NCBI GenBank assembly: GCA_937995335.1
Contig: CALKIH010000053.1
Location: forward strand, 124,001 to 188,000
Source: UBA2357 sp002344625
GTDB taxonomy: Bacteria; Pseudomonadota; Gammaproteobacteria; Burkholderiales; Rhodocyclaceae
Reading direction: 5' to 3'
DNA: 64,000 nt
Position numbers and translations under genes: made by a program. The notes beneath the pieces were generated by a model. The model had not been told where the DNA came from. It did no database searches and saw only the letters and a program-made list of their open reading frames with translations. This document shows positions 1 through 9,235 of the stretch, in pieces; the stretch's first letter is position 1, and each line of letters begins with the position of its first letter.

Positions 1-1812
1 TACCACGGACGCGACCTGGCCGACGGCCGCGAGATACTCGACTGGAGCAAGACCCAGCCCGACATCGGCTTCGTTCCGGTGATCCGCAGCATTTCGATGG
101 GCGAAGGACCGCGGCTGAGCCTGATGGCCGTTCTCAACGTGGATTTCTTCCTCAACCGGCTGTCGCAGCGCGAGGCCGTACCCATGGAATTCGACATCGT
201 GCGCTACGATGGCCGGATCCTGTTCTCGAATACCGAGTCGCCCCACACCACGGCCCGGATCGCCGCCGACCACCGGATCGCCGAGAACTGGCGCGCCGGC
301 GTCGAAAGCGGCGTCGTCCACTGGGGGCCCGAAGGCGGCCATGCCGTCCTCGCACACCGCGTCGACACCCGGCTGCCGGTGGGCGTCATCGCGCATATCA
401 GCCTCGATACCGCGCTCGCGGCGGCGCAATCCGAGAGCCGGAGCCAGCAGGCGACCCTGTTGCCGATCATCGCGCTGGCATTGTTCGTGGTGCTGGTCGC
501 TTACCTGATGTTCAGGCGGATCGGCGAGCGCCAGTTCAGGACCCAGCAAACCGAACTGATGCGCACCGGCCAGTTGCTCGACGCCCTGCCGGCGGCCGTG
601 CTTCTGTTCGACGACGACGGGCGGCTGGTGCTCAGCAATCGGACCTGGGACGAAACCGGCCTGAGCGGTGCCACCGACCCCGGGCGCAACGTGCCACCCA
701 TGACGATCGACGCGCTGGCCGCGCACCTCGCCCGCGACGATGGCGACCCGGCCCAGCCGATGCGCGCGGTGTTGACCGGCGACAGCCCGGCCTTCGACGC
801 CGAGTTCGCGGCCACGACGCACAGCGGCCCGCGGCACTTCCAGCTCATGGTGCGGCCGCTCGCACCAGCACCGTTCCAGGGCGCCACGGCGATGCTCCTC
901 GACGTGACCCGGCGGCGCGAGGCCGAACAGGAGTCCAGATTGCTGCGGGCCGCGGTCAACGCGGTACCGAGCGGCATCGTCATCACCGACACCGACGCGT
1001 GCGTCGAATGGGCCAACCCGGCCTTCACCGAGCTCACCGGCTACGCGATCGAGGAAGCACTCGGGCGCCGACCCGCCGAACTGGTGCGCTCCGGCCTGCA
1101 GGGCAAGGACTTCTACAAGCGGCTTTGGGACACGATCTGCGCCGGGCAGGTCTGGCGCGGCGAACTGATCAACAAGCGCAAGGACGAATCGCTCTACCAC
1201 GAAGCGCTCACCATCGCCCCGGTCAGCGACGAGCACGGCTCGATCCAGCACTTCGTCGCCATCAAGGAGGACATCAGCGAACGCAAGCGTCTCGAGGCGC
1301 GGCTGATCGAGCTGGCCCGCACCGACCCGCTCACCGGGCTCGCGAACCGCCGGGCGTTCACCGAGAGCCTGGGCGCCGAGCTCGACCGCATGCGCCGGCA
1401 CGGCCACCCGCTATCGGTGCTGATGCTCGACGTCGATCTGTTCAAACGGGTGAACGACCAGCACGGCCACGCGACCGGCGACCGGGTGCTGAGAACCGTC
1501 GCCGAGGCCATGCGCACCAACGTGCGCGCCACCGACGCCCTCGGCCGGGTGGGCGGCGAGGAGTTCGCGATCGCCTTGGTCGAAACCGGCGGCGACGCCG
1601 CCCTGGAACTGGCCGAACGCATCCGCAGCGCGGTCGCTGCGGCCCGGATCGAGACCCATGGACAGTCGATCGGCGTCACCATGAGCGTCGGCGTCACGGT
1701 GGCACGCGGCGACGACACCGTCGACGGCGTGCTGTCACGGGCCGACGCCGCGCTCTACGCGGCCAAGAGCGGCGGCCGCAACCGGGTCACTCGCGCCGAC
1801 GACGGCGCGTGA
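1..1812 (+). CDS. Membrane PAS-PAS-GGDEF diguanylate cyclase, 5' end missing
   Basis: The reading frame is open from the first base, so the gene begins upstream of the window and 603 residues are visible. The first ~150 residues look like the end of a periplasmic sensor domain, followed by one membrane helix (about residues 152-172 of the fragment), two PAS-like domains (about 190-305 and 310-425) and a C-terminal GGDEF domain. That domain opens with the typical DPLTGLANRR motif and carries GGEEF at the active loop, so it should make cyclic di-GMP from two GTP at the inner membrane in response to an external or PAS-bound cue. A GTG at base 79 is only an internal codon. No EAL domain follows. 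The FAD oxidoreductase gene begins 15 bases after the stop. Confidence 0.9.
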   Translation, partial: YHGRDLADGREILDWSKTQPDIGFVPVIRSISMGEGPRLSLMAVLNVDFFLNRLSQREAVPMEFDIVRYDGRILFSNTESPHTTARIAADHRIAENWRAGVESGVVHWGPEGGHAVLAHRVDTRLPVGVIAHISLDTALAAAQSESRSQQATLLPIIALALFVVLVAYLMFRRIGERQFRTQQTELMRTGQLLDALPAAVLLFDDDGRLVLSNRTWDETGLSGATDPGRNVPPMTIDALAAHLARDDGDPAQPMRAVLTGDSPAFDAEFAATTHSGPRHFQLMVRPLAPAPFQGATAMLLDVTRRREAEQESRLLRAAVNAVPSGIVITDTDACVEWANPAFTELTGYAIEEALGRRPAELVRSGLQGKDFYKRLWDTICAGQVWRGELINKRKDESLYHEALTIAPVSDEHGSIQHFVAIKEDISERKRLEARLIELARTDPLTGLANRRAFTESLGAELDRMRRHGHPLSVLMLDVDLFKRVNDQHGHATGDRVLRTVAEAMRTNVRATDALGRVGGEEFAIALVETGGDAALELAERIRSAVAAARIETHGQSIGVTMSVGVTVARGDDTVDGVLSRADAALYAAKSGGRNRVTRADDGA

Positions 1813-1827
1813 GCGGGGTCGCAGACG

Positions 1828-2940
1828 ATGGAAACGCTTGACGTCGTCGTGATCGGAGCCGGCGTGGTCGGCCTGGCGTGCGCCCGGGCGCTGGCCGAGG
1901 CCGGTCGCGAAGTGCTGGTGATCGAGCGTGAAACCCGCTTCGGCAGCGGCATCAGCGCACGCAACAGCGAAGTGATCCATGCCGGCCTCTACTACCCGCC
2001 GGGCTCGCTCAAGGCGCGGTTATGCGTGGCGGGCCGGGAACGGCTGTACGCCTACTGCGCCGACCGGGGGGTCGCCCATGCCCGGTGCGGCAAGCTGGTC
2101 GTCGCCACCCATCCCGGGCAGGCGGACGCGCTGAATGCCATCGCCGCGCGCGCGGCCGCCAATGGCGTGGCCGACCTGCAGCGGCTGGACCGGGCCCGGC
2201 TGCGCGCGCTCGAGCCCGCGCTCGACGCACATGCCGCGCTGCTGTCGCCATCGACCGGCATCGTCGACAGCCATGGCCTGATGCTGGCCTTGCTGGGCGA
2301 TGCCGAGCGCCATGGCGCGACGCTGGTGCTCGACAGCCCGGTGTTGGGCGGCACGGCCGACGCCGCCGGCATCGTGCTGGAGGTGGGGGGCCGCGCGCCG
2401 ATGAGCCTGCGGGCGCGCTGTGTGGTGAATGCCGCCGGGCTCGACGCGGTGTCGCTCGCCACCCGCATCCGGAGCGCCGCGAGCGCGCTGGCGCCGCAGG
2501 CCCATTACGCGCGCGGCGTCTATTTCAGCTACGGCGGCCAGGCGCCGTTCTCGCATCTGATCTACCCGATCCCCGAGGCGGGCGGCCTCGGCGTACACCT
2601 CACGCTCGATCTGGGTGGACAGGCGAAGTTCGGGCCGGATGTCGAATGGATCGCGGCCCCCGATTACCAGGTGGACCCGGCACGCGCCGAACGCTTCGCC
2701 GACGCGGTCCGCAACTGGTGGCCGGCCGTCGAGGCCGGGCGGCTGCAACCAGCCTATGCCGGCGTACGCCCCAAGATCGTCGGCCCGGGCGCGCCGGATG
2801 CCGACTTTCGCATCGACGACCCGGGCGTGCATGGCGTGGCCGGCCTGGTGCATCTCTACGGCATCGAATCACCAGGCCTGACCGCCGCGCTCGCGCTCGG
2901 GGACGAGCTCGCGCGGCGCTTGGCCCCTGCGCGGCGGTAG
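1828..2940 (+). CDS. FAD-dependent oxidoreductase, L-2-hydroxyglutarate oxidase-like
   Basis: A 370-residue DAO-superfamily flavoprotein. The N-terminus has the FAD dinucleotide-binding motif VVVIGAGVVGLACARAL, and a segment near residue 40 (ISARNSEVIHAGLYYPPGS) is typical of the LhgO group, which oxidises L-2-hydroxyglutarate to 2-oxoglutarate and passes electrons to the quinone pool. The C-terminal part (GVRPKI, then a conserved GIESPGLTAALALG end) also fits that group. There is no signal peptide, so the protein is cytoplasmic or membrane-associated. It closely follows the cyclase gene and may share its transcript. The superfamily call is sure; the substrate is inferred from overall similarity. 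Confidence 0.8.
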   Translation: METLDVVVIGAGVVGLACARALAEAGREVLVIERETRFGSGISARNSEVIHAGLYYPPGSLKARLCVAGRERLYAYCADRGVAHARCGKLVVATHPGQADALNAIAARAAANGVADLQRLDRARLRALEPALDAHAALLSPSTGIVDSHGLMLALLGDAERHGATLVLDSPVLGGTADAAGIVLEVGGRAPMSLRARCVVNAAGLDAVSLATRIRSAASALAPQAHYARGVYFSYGGQAPFSHLIYPIPEAGGLGVHLTLDLGGQAKFGPDVEWIAAPDYQVDPARAERFADAVRNWWPAVEAGRLQPAYAGVRPKIVGPGAPDADFRIDDPGVHGVAGLVHLYGIESPGLTAALALGDELARRLAPARR

Positions 2941-2953
2941 CCCGGCGCGCTCC

Positions 2954-4774
2954 TCAAGGCGTGTCGATGAACGACTGGGTGCTGTACTCGGAGCTTGCCG
3001 GTCGGACCAGCACCGGATACTCGAGCGCGTACTGCAGGAACGCGTCCGCATACGCCAGGAAGGTGTCCTCGCGCCGATCACCCTTGACCGTGCCGAGCGT
3101 GGCGTAGCCGTCCTGCCCATCGGCGATGAAGTCGTTGGTGATCACCCGATAGCGCGCACCGGCATCGAGCGGCCGCCACTGACCGAGCGCGTCGCGCACC
3201 GCGAGCTGGCTCAAGCGATCGCCGGCTGGACGGGTGAGATCGACCGCCCAGCGCAGCCCCCCCGCATAAGGGTAAGACCCCGTGTTGCCGCTCACGACCG
3301 AGGTCATCGCATCCTCCAGCGCGGCCTTGACTTCGGCCCCGCTCATGGTCAGCGTCACCAGCGTATTGCGGAACGGCAGCACGGTATAGACCGTACCGAC
3401 GCTCACCACGCCCTTGGCCACGTCGACCCGCACCCCACCGCCATTCTGCAAGGAGATGTCCGCACCGCCGTAGCGCTTACCCTGGTTGAGGAAGGCATCC
3501 GCCACCAGTTGCTGCACATCGCCCCCATGCGCGATCACATGCGGATCGTCGTTGCAGCCCGCCAGCACGGAGCGCGAACGGTCGCGCGTCGTACCGGGCA
3601 CACGGCGCAGGCACAGGTTGCCGTGCGCGTCGGCGACATGCTTCGAGCCGAATGCCACCAGCGCTTCCCGGTAAGGCTCGAGCACCGCCAGCGCCGGCGC
3701 CGACTCGTCCGTGATGCGCAGCGCCGGCTGGGCGGCGATGTCGGCCCGGATGGCCGCCAGCGCGGCTTCGGAGCGGTCGCCGAAATTTGCCCCGATCAGC
3801 ACGTGCGGCTGGCCCGCGCAGTCCTTGACCCTGCCTGCCCCATCGAAGGTCACGTCCAGCTCGCCGACCACCGCGCTGTACTGCCACGCCTGCACCACGC
3901 AGACCTTGTCGCCATTCTTGTCGCTCGCGACGGTGGGGTAAGCGCCCGCCGGCGACAGGCCGTAATCCTTCAGCGAATCGTCGCCCAGCAAGCTGTGCGA
4001 GTCGCCGCCGACGATCACGTCCACGCCCGACAGTTCGGCCGCCAGAGCGACCTCGCGCTCGTAGCCGAGGTGCGAAAGCAGCACGATCTTGTTTACGCCC
4101 TGCTGGCGCAGCCGGTCGATTTCGCGCTGGGCCGAGCTCACCTCGTCCAGCAGCACGGTGCCGGCATCCGGGCGCGAAGAGCCCTGGGTCTTGGCCGCGA
4201 CGGTCAGGCCGACGATGCCGATCTTGGCGCCGTCGCGGGTCAGCACCTGCGACGGCGCGATGGTCGTGCTGCCCAGCGGCGACCCCGCACGCGGCGACAC
4301 GTTGGCCGACAGCAGCGGGGTCTTGCAGCCGCCATCCGCCCACAGATAGTCGGCAAACTGCTTGAGGCCGGCATCGCCCCCATCGAACTCGTGGTTGCCG
4401 ACCGCCACGGCATCGAAACACACCGTGTTCATGAGCGCCGCATCGGCCTTGCCCGCTTCCAAGGTGTAGTAGAGCGTGCCGGTGATCGCGTCCCCGGCGT
4501 GCAGCTTGAGCACGTTCGTGCGCCCCGCCGACAGCGCTTCGATCGCAGTGGTCACGCGCGCGAATCCACCCAGTTGCACGGTGACGTTCTCGCGCCCCTG
4601 GCTGGCGCCGGTATTGAGCTTGAGCGTCGCGCTCGCCGGGTCGAGATTGGAATGATGATCGTTGATGTGAAGAATCGATAGCTTGAACTCATCGTCGCCA
4701 CCCGACCCACCGCAACCTGCCAGCGCCACCAGGCTCGAGAGAGCCAATGCTCGCGCTACCACTTGTGTACGCAT
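2954..4774 (-). CDS. UshA-like 5'-nucleotidase / metallophosphatase lipoprotein
   Basis: A 606-residue exported lipoprotein. I chose the ATG that gives a clean lipoprotein signal (hydrophobic stretch ending LVALAGC); an in-frame upstream TTG would add 53 residues that look unlike protein. The N-terminal calcineurin-like domain has the metal-binding motifs ILHINDHH, GNHEFDGG and GGDSHS, and the C-terminal half matches a 5'-nucleotidase C domain (ISLQNGGGVR, then DFIADGQDGY). The family hydrolyses nucleotides or UDP-sugars in the periplasm to salvage nucleosides and phosphate. It is convergent with the oxidoreductase gene and divergent from the CYTH gene, with about 210 bases between the two starts that must hold both promoters. 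Confidence 0.88.
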   Translation of the reverse strand: MRTQVVARALALSSLVALAGCGGSGGDDEFKLSILHINDHHSNLDPASATLKLNTGASQGRENVTVQLGGFARVTTAIEALSAGRTNVLKLHAGDAITGTLYYTLEAGKADAALMNTVCFDAVAVGNHEFDGGDAGLKQFADYLWADGGCKTPLLSANVSPRAGSPLGSTTIAPSQVLTRDGAKIGIVGLTVAAKTQGSSRPDAGTVLLDEVSSAQREIDRLRQQGVNKIVLLSHLGYEREVALAAELSGVDVIVGGDSHSLLGDDSLKDYGLSPAGAYPTVASDKNGDKVCVVQAWQYSAVVGELDVTFDGAGRVKDCAGQPHVLIGANFGDRSEAALAAIRADIAAQPALRITDESAPALAVLEPYREALVAFGSKHVADAHGNLCLRRVPGTTRDRSRSVLAGCNDDPHVIAHGGDVQQLVADAFLNQGKRYGGADISLQNGGGVRVDVAKGVVSVGTVYTVLPFRNTLVTLTMSGAEVKAALEDAMTSVVSGNTGSYPYAGGLRWAVDLTRPAGDRLSQLAVRDALGQWRPLDAGARYRVITNDFIADGQDGYATLGTVKGDRREDTFLAYADAFLQYALEYPVLVRPASSEYSTQSFIDTP

Positions 4775-4983
4775 ATCGTTTTCATCCTGTGCAAAACCCC
4801 GAATATGCGACCTCGAAGTTAACACGCGATGACAGGATGCCGACCCCCGGCGCGCGCCATGCCGGATTCGCGCGTGCCGACGGCAGCGGGTATCGATACA
4901 TGAAATCGCGCCATAAAGGCGCTGGAACATCAATCGTGCAAAAGTTTGTTAAAGTGCGCTCCTGTCCAGCGCGGAGCTCTTCG

Positions 4984-5520
4984 ATGGCAAAGGAAATTGA
5001 ACGCAGATTCCTGGTGGCCGATACGCGCTTCCTCAAAGGTCTCGAAGGCGAACGGATCCTGCAGGGCTACGTCGCCAAGGAGCCGGGCGCGATGACGACA
5101 CGCGTTCGCATCCGCGCCGACCGGGCCTACCTCACCCTGAAAGGGCCACACGCGGGCATCGCGCGCGACGAATTCGAATATCGGATTCCGTACGCCGACG
5201 CCATCGAGATCCTGGACACGCATTGCGGCGACCGCCTGGTTCAGAAGTACCGCTACCTGGTCGACCACGAGGGCCAGAGATTCGAGGTCGACGTCTTCGC
5301 GGGCCGGCATACGGGGCTCGTGATCGCCGAACTCGAACTGCGCCACGAAACCCAAGTCGTGCATCTGCCGCCCTGGATCGGCGAAGAAGTGACCCATGAT
5401 CGACGCTACGGCAACTTCTCCCTCGCCATGTCGGACGGGCCGGACCCGCTTCCCGCGAACCCCGAGGTCCCGATGCATGTACCGGCGGTGAAGCTGCTGC
5501 GCGCCGCCTGGCCTCACTGA
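4984..5520 (+). CDS. CYTH domain protein (triphosphate tunnel enzyme family)
   Basis: A 178-residue single-domain CYTH protein. It begins MAKEIERRFLV, the family signature in which alternating Glu residues line the triphosphate tunnel; the fifth motif position is Arg where Lys is more usual. Further tunnel strands are visible (TTRVRIRADRAYLTLKG, then EFEYRIPY and VIAELEL). Relatives are inorganic triphosphatases or thiamine-triphosphatase-like enzymes that need Mg2+. The reading frame extends upstream without a stop, but the ATG just before the motif is the sensible start, preceded by GGAG. There is no CHAD domain, unlike in many larger relatives. The biological substrate is unknown. Confidence 0.85.
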   Translation: MAKEIERRFLVADTRFLKGLEGERILQGYVAKEPGAMTTRVRIRADRAYLTLKGPHAGIARDEFEYRIPYADAIEILDTHCGDRLVQKYRYLVDHEGQRFEVDVFAGRHTGLVIAELELRHETQVVHLPPWIGEEVTHDRRYGNFSLAMSDGPDPLPANPEVPMHVPAVKLLRAAWPH

Positions 5521-5533
5521 GCGCCGACACCGG

Positions 5534-5557
5534 CACCGTGCCGCTCGCCGCACGGTG
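5534..5557 (+). terminator. Hairpin after the CYTH gene
   Basis: Eight-base perfect arms (CACCGTGC / GCACGGTG) with an 8-base loop lie 13 bases after the CYTH stop codon. No T-tract follows, so this is a terminator-like hairpin and not a textbook intrinsic terminator. Confidence 0.4.
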
Positions 5558-5906
5558 GGCAGCCCCCCGCCGCATCGAATCCACCGACCCATCCGTAGCA
5601 GAATCAATACACCGTATCGATTTCGCTACAATGCATTCAATCCATTGATATGGCTATGGAATTCGTGACGGCGAGGTCTCTGCGCCGGCCCGACCGTAAC
5701 GCGTTCGATACAAAACGCCCCGCAGTGTCGTCATCGGCCCAATAAGAATCTGTTTACAAAAACTTTCTGATGCTGGCACGCTAATCGCTATCGCTCGGCG
5801 AACACGACCTGGCGCCGGGCCTGCTTGCGCGACGGCGCGCGGCAACCGGCCGTACGCATCGACACCGGCCTGCGACATGCACCTCAATCCTTAGAAAGTG
5901 AACACC
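5558..5906. other. Non-coding gap upstream of alr
   Basis: No convincing reading frame is present. The stretch is clearly more AT-rich than its surroundings between about 5600 and 5790 and must hold the alr promoter. I see a TACAAT (5627-5632) and a TTTACA (5753-5758) but no pair of hexamers with good spacing, so no promoter is called. Confidence 0.35.
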
Positions 5907-7016
5907 ATGTCCTCTCGCAATCTGACCAATGCCGGTGCCGTGCTGACGATCGACCTGGGCGCCATCTGCGACAACTGGCGCGCCCTCGGGGGTAGGCTCG
6001 CCGGCGCGGTGTGTGGCGCCGTGGTCAAGGCCGACGCCTACGGCCTGGGCGCGGCGCGCGTCGCGCCGGCCCTGTACCACGCCGGCTGTCGGCATTTCTT
6101 CGTCGCGCATGTGGGTGAGGGCATCGACCTTCGCCCCGCGCTGCCCGTCGACGCCAGCATTTACGTGCTGCACGGCCCCCATCCTGGCGCGGAACTCGAA
6201 TGCGTGGTTCACGGCCTCGTGCCGGTGCTCAACAGCCTGCCCCAGCTCGGCGCCTGGCGCGGCCTGGCGAACGGCCTGGGCAAGCGCTTGCCGGCGATCC
6301 TGCAGGTCGACTCCGGCATGGCACGGCTGGGTTTGGCGGCGGACGAACTCGACACCGTCGCCAGCACCCCGGATGCGCTGCAAGGCCTGGATCTCAGGTT
6401 CATCATGAGCCATCTCGCCAGCGCCGAGGATCAGGGCAACCCGGCCAACCGGGTACAACTGGAGCGTTTCCGAGCTGCCTTGCGGCGCCTTCCGCCGGCC
6501 AAGGCGAGCCTTGCGAACTCTTCGGGAATCTTTCTCGGCGGCGACTTTCATTTCGACCTGGCACGCCCCGGCGCCGCGCTCTACGGCGTCGCGCCGGTAG
6601 CCGGGCAAGCCAATCCGCTGCGCGCGGTGATCAAGCTTCAGGGCAAGGTGCTGCAGACACGCACGATCGACGCCGGCACGCCGGTCGGCTATTCCCATAC
6701 CTGGACTGCGCAACGGCACACGCGCATCGCGACGGTCGCGGTGGGTTATGCCGACGGCTACCTGCGCAGCCTGGGTAATCGCGGCCGGGCCAGTTTCGAG
6801 GGCGTCGCGCTCCCCGTGGTCGGCAATGTGTCGATGGACACGATCACGATCGATGTCACCGATGTGGCCGAAGCGCGGCTCGCCGAGGGTGGGCTGATCG
6901 ACCTTGCCGGCCCGCTCGACGGCGTCGACGCGATCGCGGCCCGCGCCGGCACGATCGGCTACGAGATTCTGACCAGCCTTGGCCGGCGCTACGCACGCAA
7001 CTACGTCGAGACCTGA
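5907..7016 (+). CDS. alr: Alanine racemase
   Basis: A PLP enzyme of fold type III, 369 residues from the chosen ATG, which interconverts L- and D-alanine to supply D-Ala for peptidoglycan. The PLP lysine sits in AVVKADAYGLG near the N-terminus. The catalytic tyrosine region is VGYSHTW, followed by VAVGYADGYLRSL and the C-terminal GNVSMDT motif. A GTG nine bases upstream is in frame, but AGAAAG at the right distance supports the ATG (MSSRNLTN). The gene stands alone. A constitutive Alr and a catabolic DadX look alike, and no dad operon is nearby, so I call it Alr. Confidence 0.92.
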   Translation: MSSRNLTNAGAVLTIDLGAICDNWRALGGRLAGAVCGAVVKADAYGLGAARVAPALYHAGCRHFFVAHVGEGIDLRPALPVDASIYVLHGPHPGAELECVVHGLVPVLNSLPQLGAWRGLANGLGKRLPAILQVDSGMARLGLAADELDTVASTPDALQGLDLRFIMSHLASAEDQGNPANRVQLERFRAALRRLPPAKASLANSSGIFLGGDFHFDLARPGAALYGVAPVAGQANPLRAVIKLQGKVLQTRTIDAGTPVGYSHTWTAQRHTRIATVAVGYADGYLRSLGNRGRASFEGVALPVVGNVSMDTITIDVTDVAEARLAEGGLIDLAGPLDGVDAIAARAGTIGYEILTSLGRRYARNYVET

Positions 7017-7074
7017 GCGGGCCGTGTGCCGAACAGGCCGCGACGAGACTTGCGCGCGCGGACGATGACGCGGC

Positions 7075-7575
7075 TTACTTCAGCGCCGCCAGCGCGGCGG
7101 CGTAGTCGGGTTCGTCCTTGATCTCGGACACCCGCTGCGCGTGGATCACCTTGTCGTTCTCGTCGAGCACGACCACGGCGCGCGCGGCAAGCCCCACCAG
7201 CGGGCCCGAGGCGATCTCGACACCGTAGTCCTTGAGGAACGCGCGCCCGCGCAGGGTCGACAGGCTGACCACGTTGGCGAGCCCTTCGGTTTCGCAGAAA
7301 CGCTTCATCGCGAACGGCAGGTCGGCCGAGACCACCAGCACCACCGTGTTCGCGAGCGCGCCGGCTTCGGCGTTGAACTTGCGGGTCGAGGTCTGGCAGG
7401 TCGGGGTGTCGAGGCTGGGAACGATATTGAGAACCTTGCGCTTGCCCGCGTAGGCGGCCAGCGTCACGTCCGCCAGATCGGTCGCAACCAGCGAAAAGGC
7501 CGGTGCGGCATCGCCCACCTTGGGAAAGTTGCCAGCGACTTCGATTGGGTTGCCGCCGAGGGTAACTGTGCTCAT
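7075..7575 (-). CDS. tpx: Thiol peroxidase (Tpx)
   Basis: A 166-residue atypical two-Cys peroxiredoxin that reduces hydrogen peroxide and alkyl hydroperoxides with electrons from thioredoxin. The peroxidatic Cys60 lies in PSLDTPTCQTS and the resolving Cys94 in KRFCETEG, the spacing typical of Tpx. The length is normal for the family, and a GGAG lies a few bases before the ATG. It converges on alr, with 58 bases between the stops. It is probably cytoplasmic, since no signal peptide is visible. Confidence 0.95.
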   Translation of the reverse strand: MSTVTLGGNPIEVAGNFPKVGDAAPAFSLVATDLADVTLAAYAGKRKVLNIVPSLDTPTCQTSTRKFNAEAGALANTVVLVVSADLPFAMKRFCETEGLANVVSLSTLRGRAFLKDYGVEIASGPLVGLAARAVVVLDENDKVIHAQRVSEIKDEPDYAAALAALK

Positions 7576-7702
7576 GGATGTCTCCGTTGTTCAGGGGGTG
7601 CGAGTGAAGGGGGTGCGGGTCGCGTCTTCGATGCGCGACTGAGTGGCGAAGATTGCAGCAGATCCGTGCGCAGGGCAAGCACTACCCGACCCGTCAAACC
7701 GG

Positions 7703-8398
7703 TCATCCGGCCAGCGCGGCCTCCGCCGCCGCGCCGGCATGGATTGCGGTGGTATCGAACAGCGGCACGCTTGCGTCCTGCGGCCCGACCAGCAGGCCGA
7801 TCTCGGTGCACCCCAGGATGACCGCCTGCGCACCGCGCGCCACCAGGCGCTGCATCGTGTCGCGATAAGCCTTGCGTGAAGCCTCTTCGACGCGGCCCAG
7901 ACAAAGCTCCTCGTAAATCACGCGATGCACCACGTCGCGGTCGGCCGCTTCGGGCACCAGCACCTCGATGCCGTGATGCCCGGCCAGGCGGTCGCGATAA
8001 AAGGCCTGCTCCATCGTGAAGCGTGTACCGAGCAGGCCGACCCGGCGCAAGCCCGCCGCGCGGATCGCGGCTGCCGTCGGGTCGGCGATGTGCAACAGCG
8101 GGATTCCCACCGCCGCTTCGATGGCCGGTGCCACCTTGTGCATGGTGTTGGTGCACAGCACGATGAAATCGGCGCCGGCACGCTCCAGCGCCCGCGCCGC
8201 GTCGGCCAGCACCACGCCGGCCGCCGCCCAGTCGCCGCACTGCTGCAGACGCTCGATCCCGGCGAAATCGACGCTGTACAGCACGATTCTCGCCGAATGC
8301 AATCCGCCCAGCCTGGCCTTCACGGCCTCGTTGATCTGGCGGTAATACGGCACGGTGGATTCCCAGCTCATGCCGCCGAGGAGACCGATGGTTTTCAT
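7703..8398 (-). CDS. Aspartate/glutamate racemase family protein
   Basis: A 231-residue cofactor-independent racemase-family protein beginning MKTIGLLGGMSWEST, the usual start for this group; an upstream in-frame extension of 57 residues is ignored. Both catalytic cysteines are present, Cys82 in LCTNTMHK and Cys197 in LGCTEIGLL, which act as the acid/base pair on either face of the substrate. The closest characterised type is the broad-specificity amino-acid racemase YgeA. It sits downstream of nothing obvious and 127 bases upstream of tpx on the same strand. Its start is separated from the divergent DUF3348 gene by about 150 bases. Confidence 0.85.
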   Translation of the reverse strand: MKTIGLLGGMSWESTVPYYRQINEAVKARLGGLHSARIVLYSVDFAGIERLQQCGDWAAAGVVLADAARALERAGADFIVLCTNTMHKVAPAIEAAVGIPLLHIADPTAAAIRAAGLRRVGLLGTRFTMEQAFYRDRLAGHHGIEVLVPEAADRDVVHRVIYEELCLGRVEEASRKAYRDTMQRLVARGAQAVILGCTEIGLLVGPQDASVPLFDTTAIHAGAAAEAALAG

Positions 8399-8549
8399 GG
8401 GGATGATGCGCTTCGAGAATGTGGGTGACACATCATGCCACGACGATCGCGACCCGGCGGCGCTCGGCGACGCTGACCTGGCTCCCGGTTTGTAGTAGCC
8501 TTGCCGCTTTTTCGCTGATCGAGCGTCGGGTTTCGATAGGGCGCAAGGG

Positions 8550-9233
8550 ATGTCGCGTACGGTTTTCAATCATTCTGGCCTGGTCCGGGCGCTCGCCGAT
8601 CTGGCAGTTGCAGAAACTCCCGAATCGAAACAGTCGTTTGCCGACAAGCTCGGTCAATGGCTGGGTTTTTCCGAGGCGTTGTCGCTTTACTCGGCGCTCA
8701 ATCCGGGCACGGAACAGACGTCACCGCTGCGAACCAGGGTCGGCACATCCGCCGAACTGCGCGCGGCGTTCGAGCAGGTACGCAACGCGCTCGCGGACAG
8801 CGCAAACACGACCGTATCGGAGCCGGGCGCCGACGGCGCCGACTTCACCCCCTACCATCGCCATCATCTCGCCCGGCAACGGGAAATGAGCGCCGAAATC
8901 GGTCTCCTGCGCGCCAGCGTGCGAACCGCACTGGCGCGCCGCTCCCCGGCGCTGAAGCGGCTCGCCGCGCTGGATGCGGTCATGGAGCAAGCCTTGGCCG
9001 CGCGCGAACGCAACCTGCTCGCCAGCGTGCCGCAGCGCCTGAGCAAACGCTTCCAGCACCTGAACGCGGCACACTTGGCGAATGTGGACGCGCCCGGGCA
9101 GGCGCCGCAGCCGGACGGCTGGCTGGCAGCGTATTGCGCCGAGATGCGCACCGTGCTGCTGGCGGAGCTGGAGCTTCGGCTGCGGCCGGTCGACGGGTTG
9201 ATCGCGGCACTTGAGAACGACATGACGGGCTGA
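8550..9233 (+). CDS. DUF3348 protein, first gene of a ZorAB-like operon
   Basis: A 227-residue soluble protein that I recognise as the DUF3348 family, a family of unknown function. It is mostly helical, with many Ala/Leu/Arg heptad-like stretches, no signal peptide and no membrane segment. A conserved-looking central patch reads TPYHRHHLARQREM. The start is the ATG preceded by CAAGGG. It ends two bases before the next gene and heads a tight four-gene unit with a MotA-like protein, an OmpA-type protein and DUF2894, which suggests a cytoplasmic partner of the membrane motor. No enzyme motif is visible. Confidence 0.75.
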   Translation: MSRTVFNHSGLVRALADLAVAETPESKQSFADKLGQWLGFSEALSLYSALNPGTEQTSPLRTRVGTSAELRAAFEQVRNALADSANTTVSEPGADGADFTPYHRHHLARQREMSAEIGLLRASVRTALARRSPALKRLAALDAVMEQALAARERNLLASVPQRLSKRFQHLNAAHLANVDAPGQAPQPDGWLAAYCAEMRTVLLAELELRLRPVDGLIAALENDMTG

Positions 9234-9235
9234 CA

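Noticed and set aside
5627..5785. A sigma-70 promoter for alr from TACAAT or TTTACA
   Set aside because: Neither hexamer has a partner at 15-19 bases, so the promoter position is left open.
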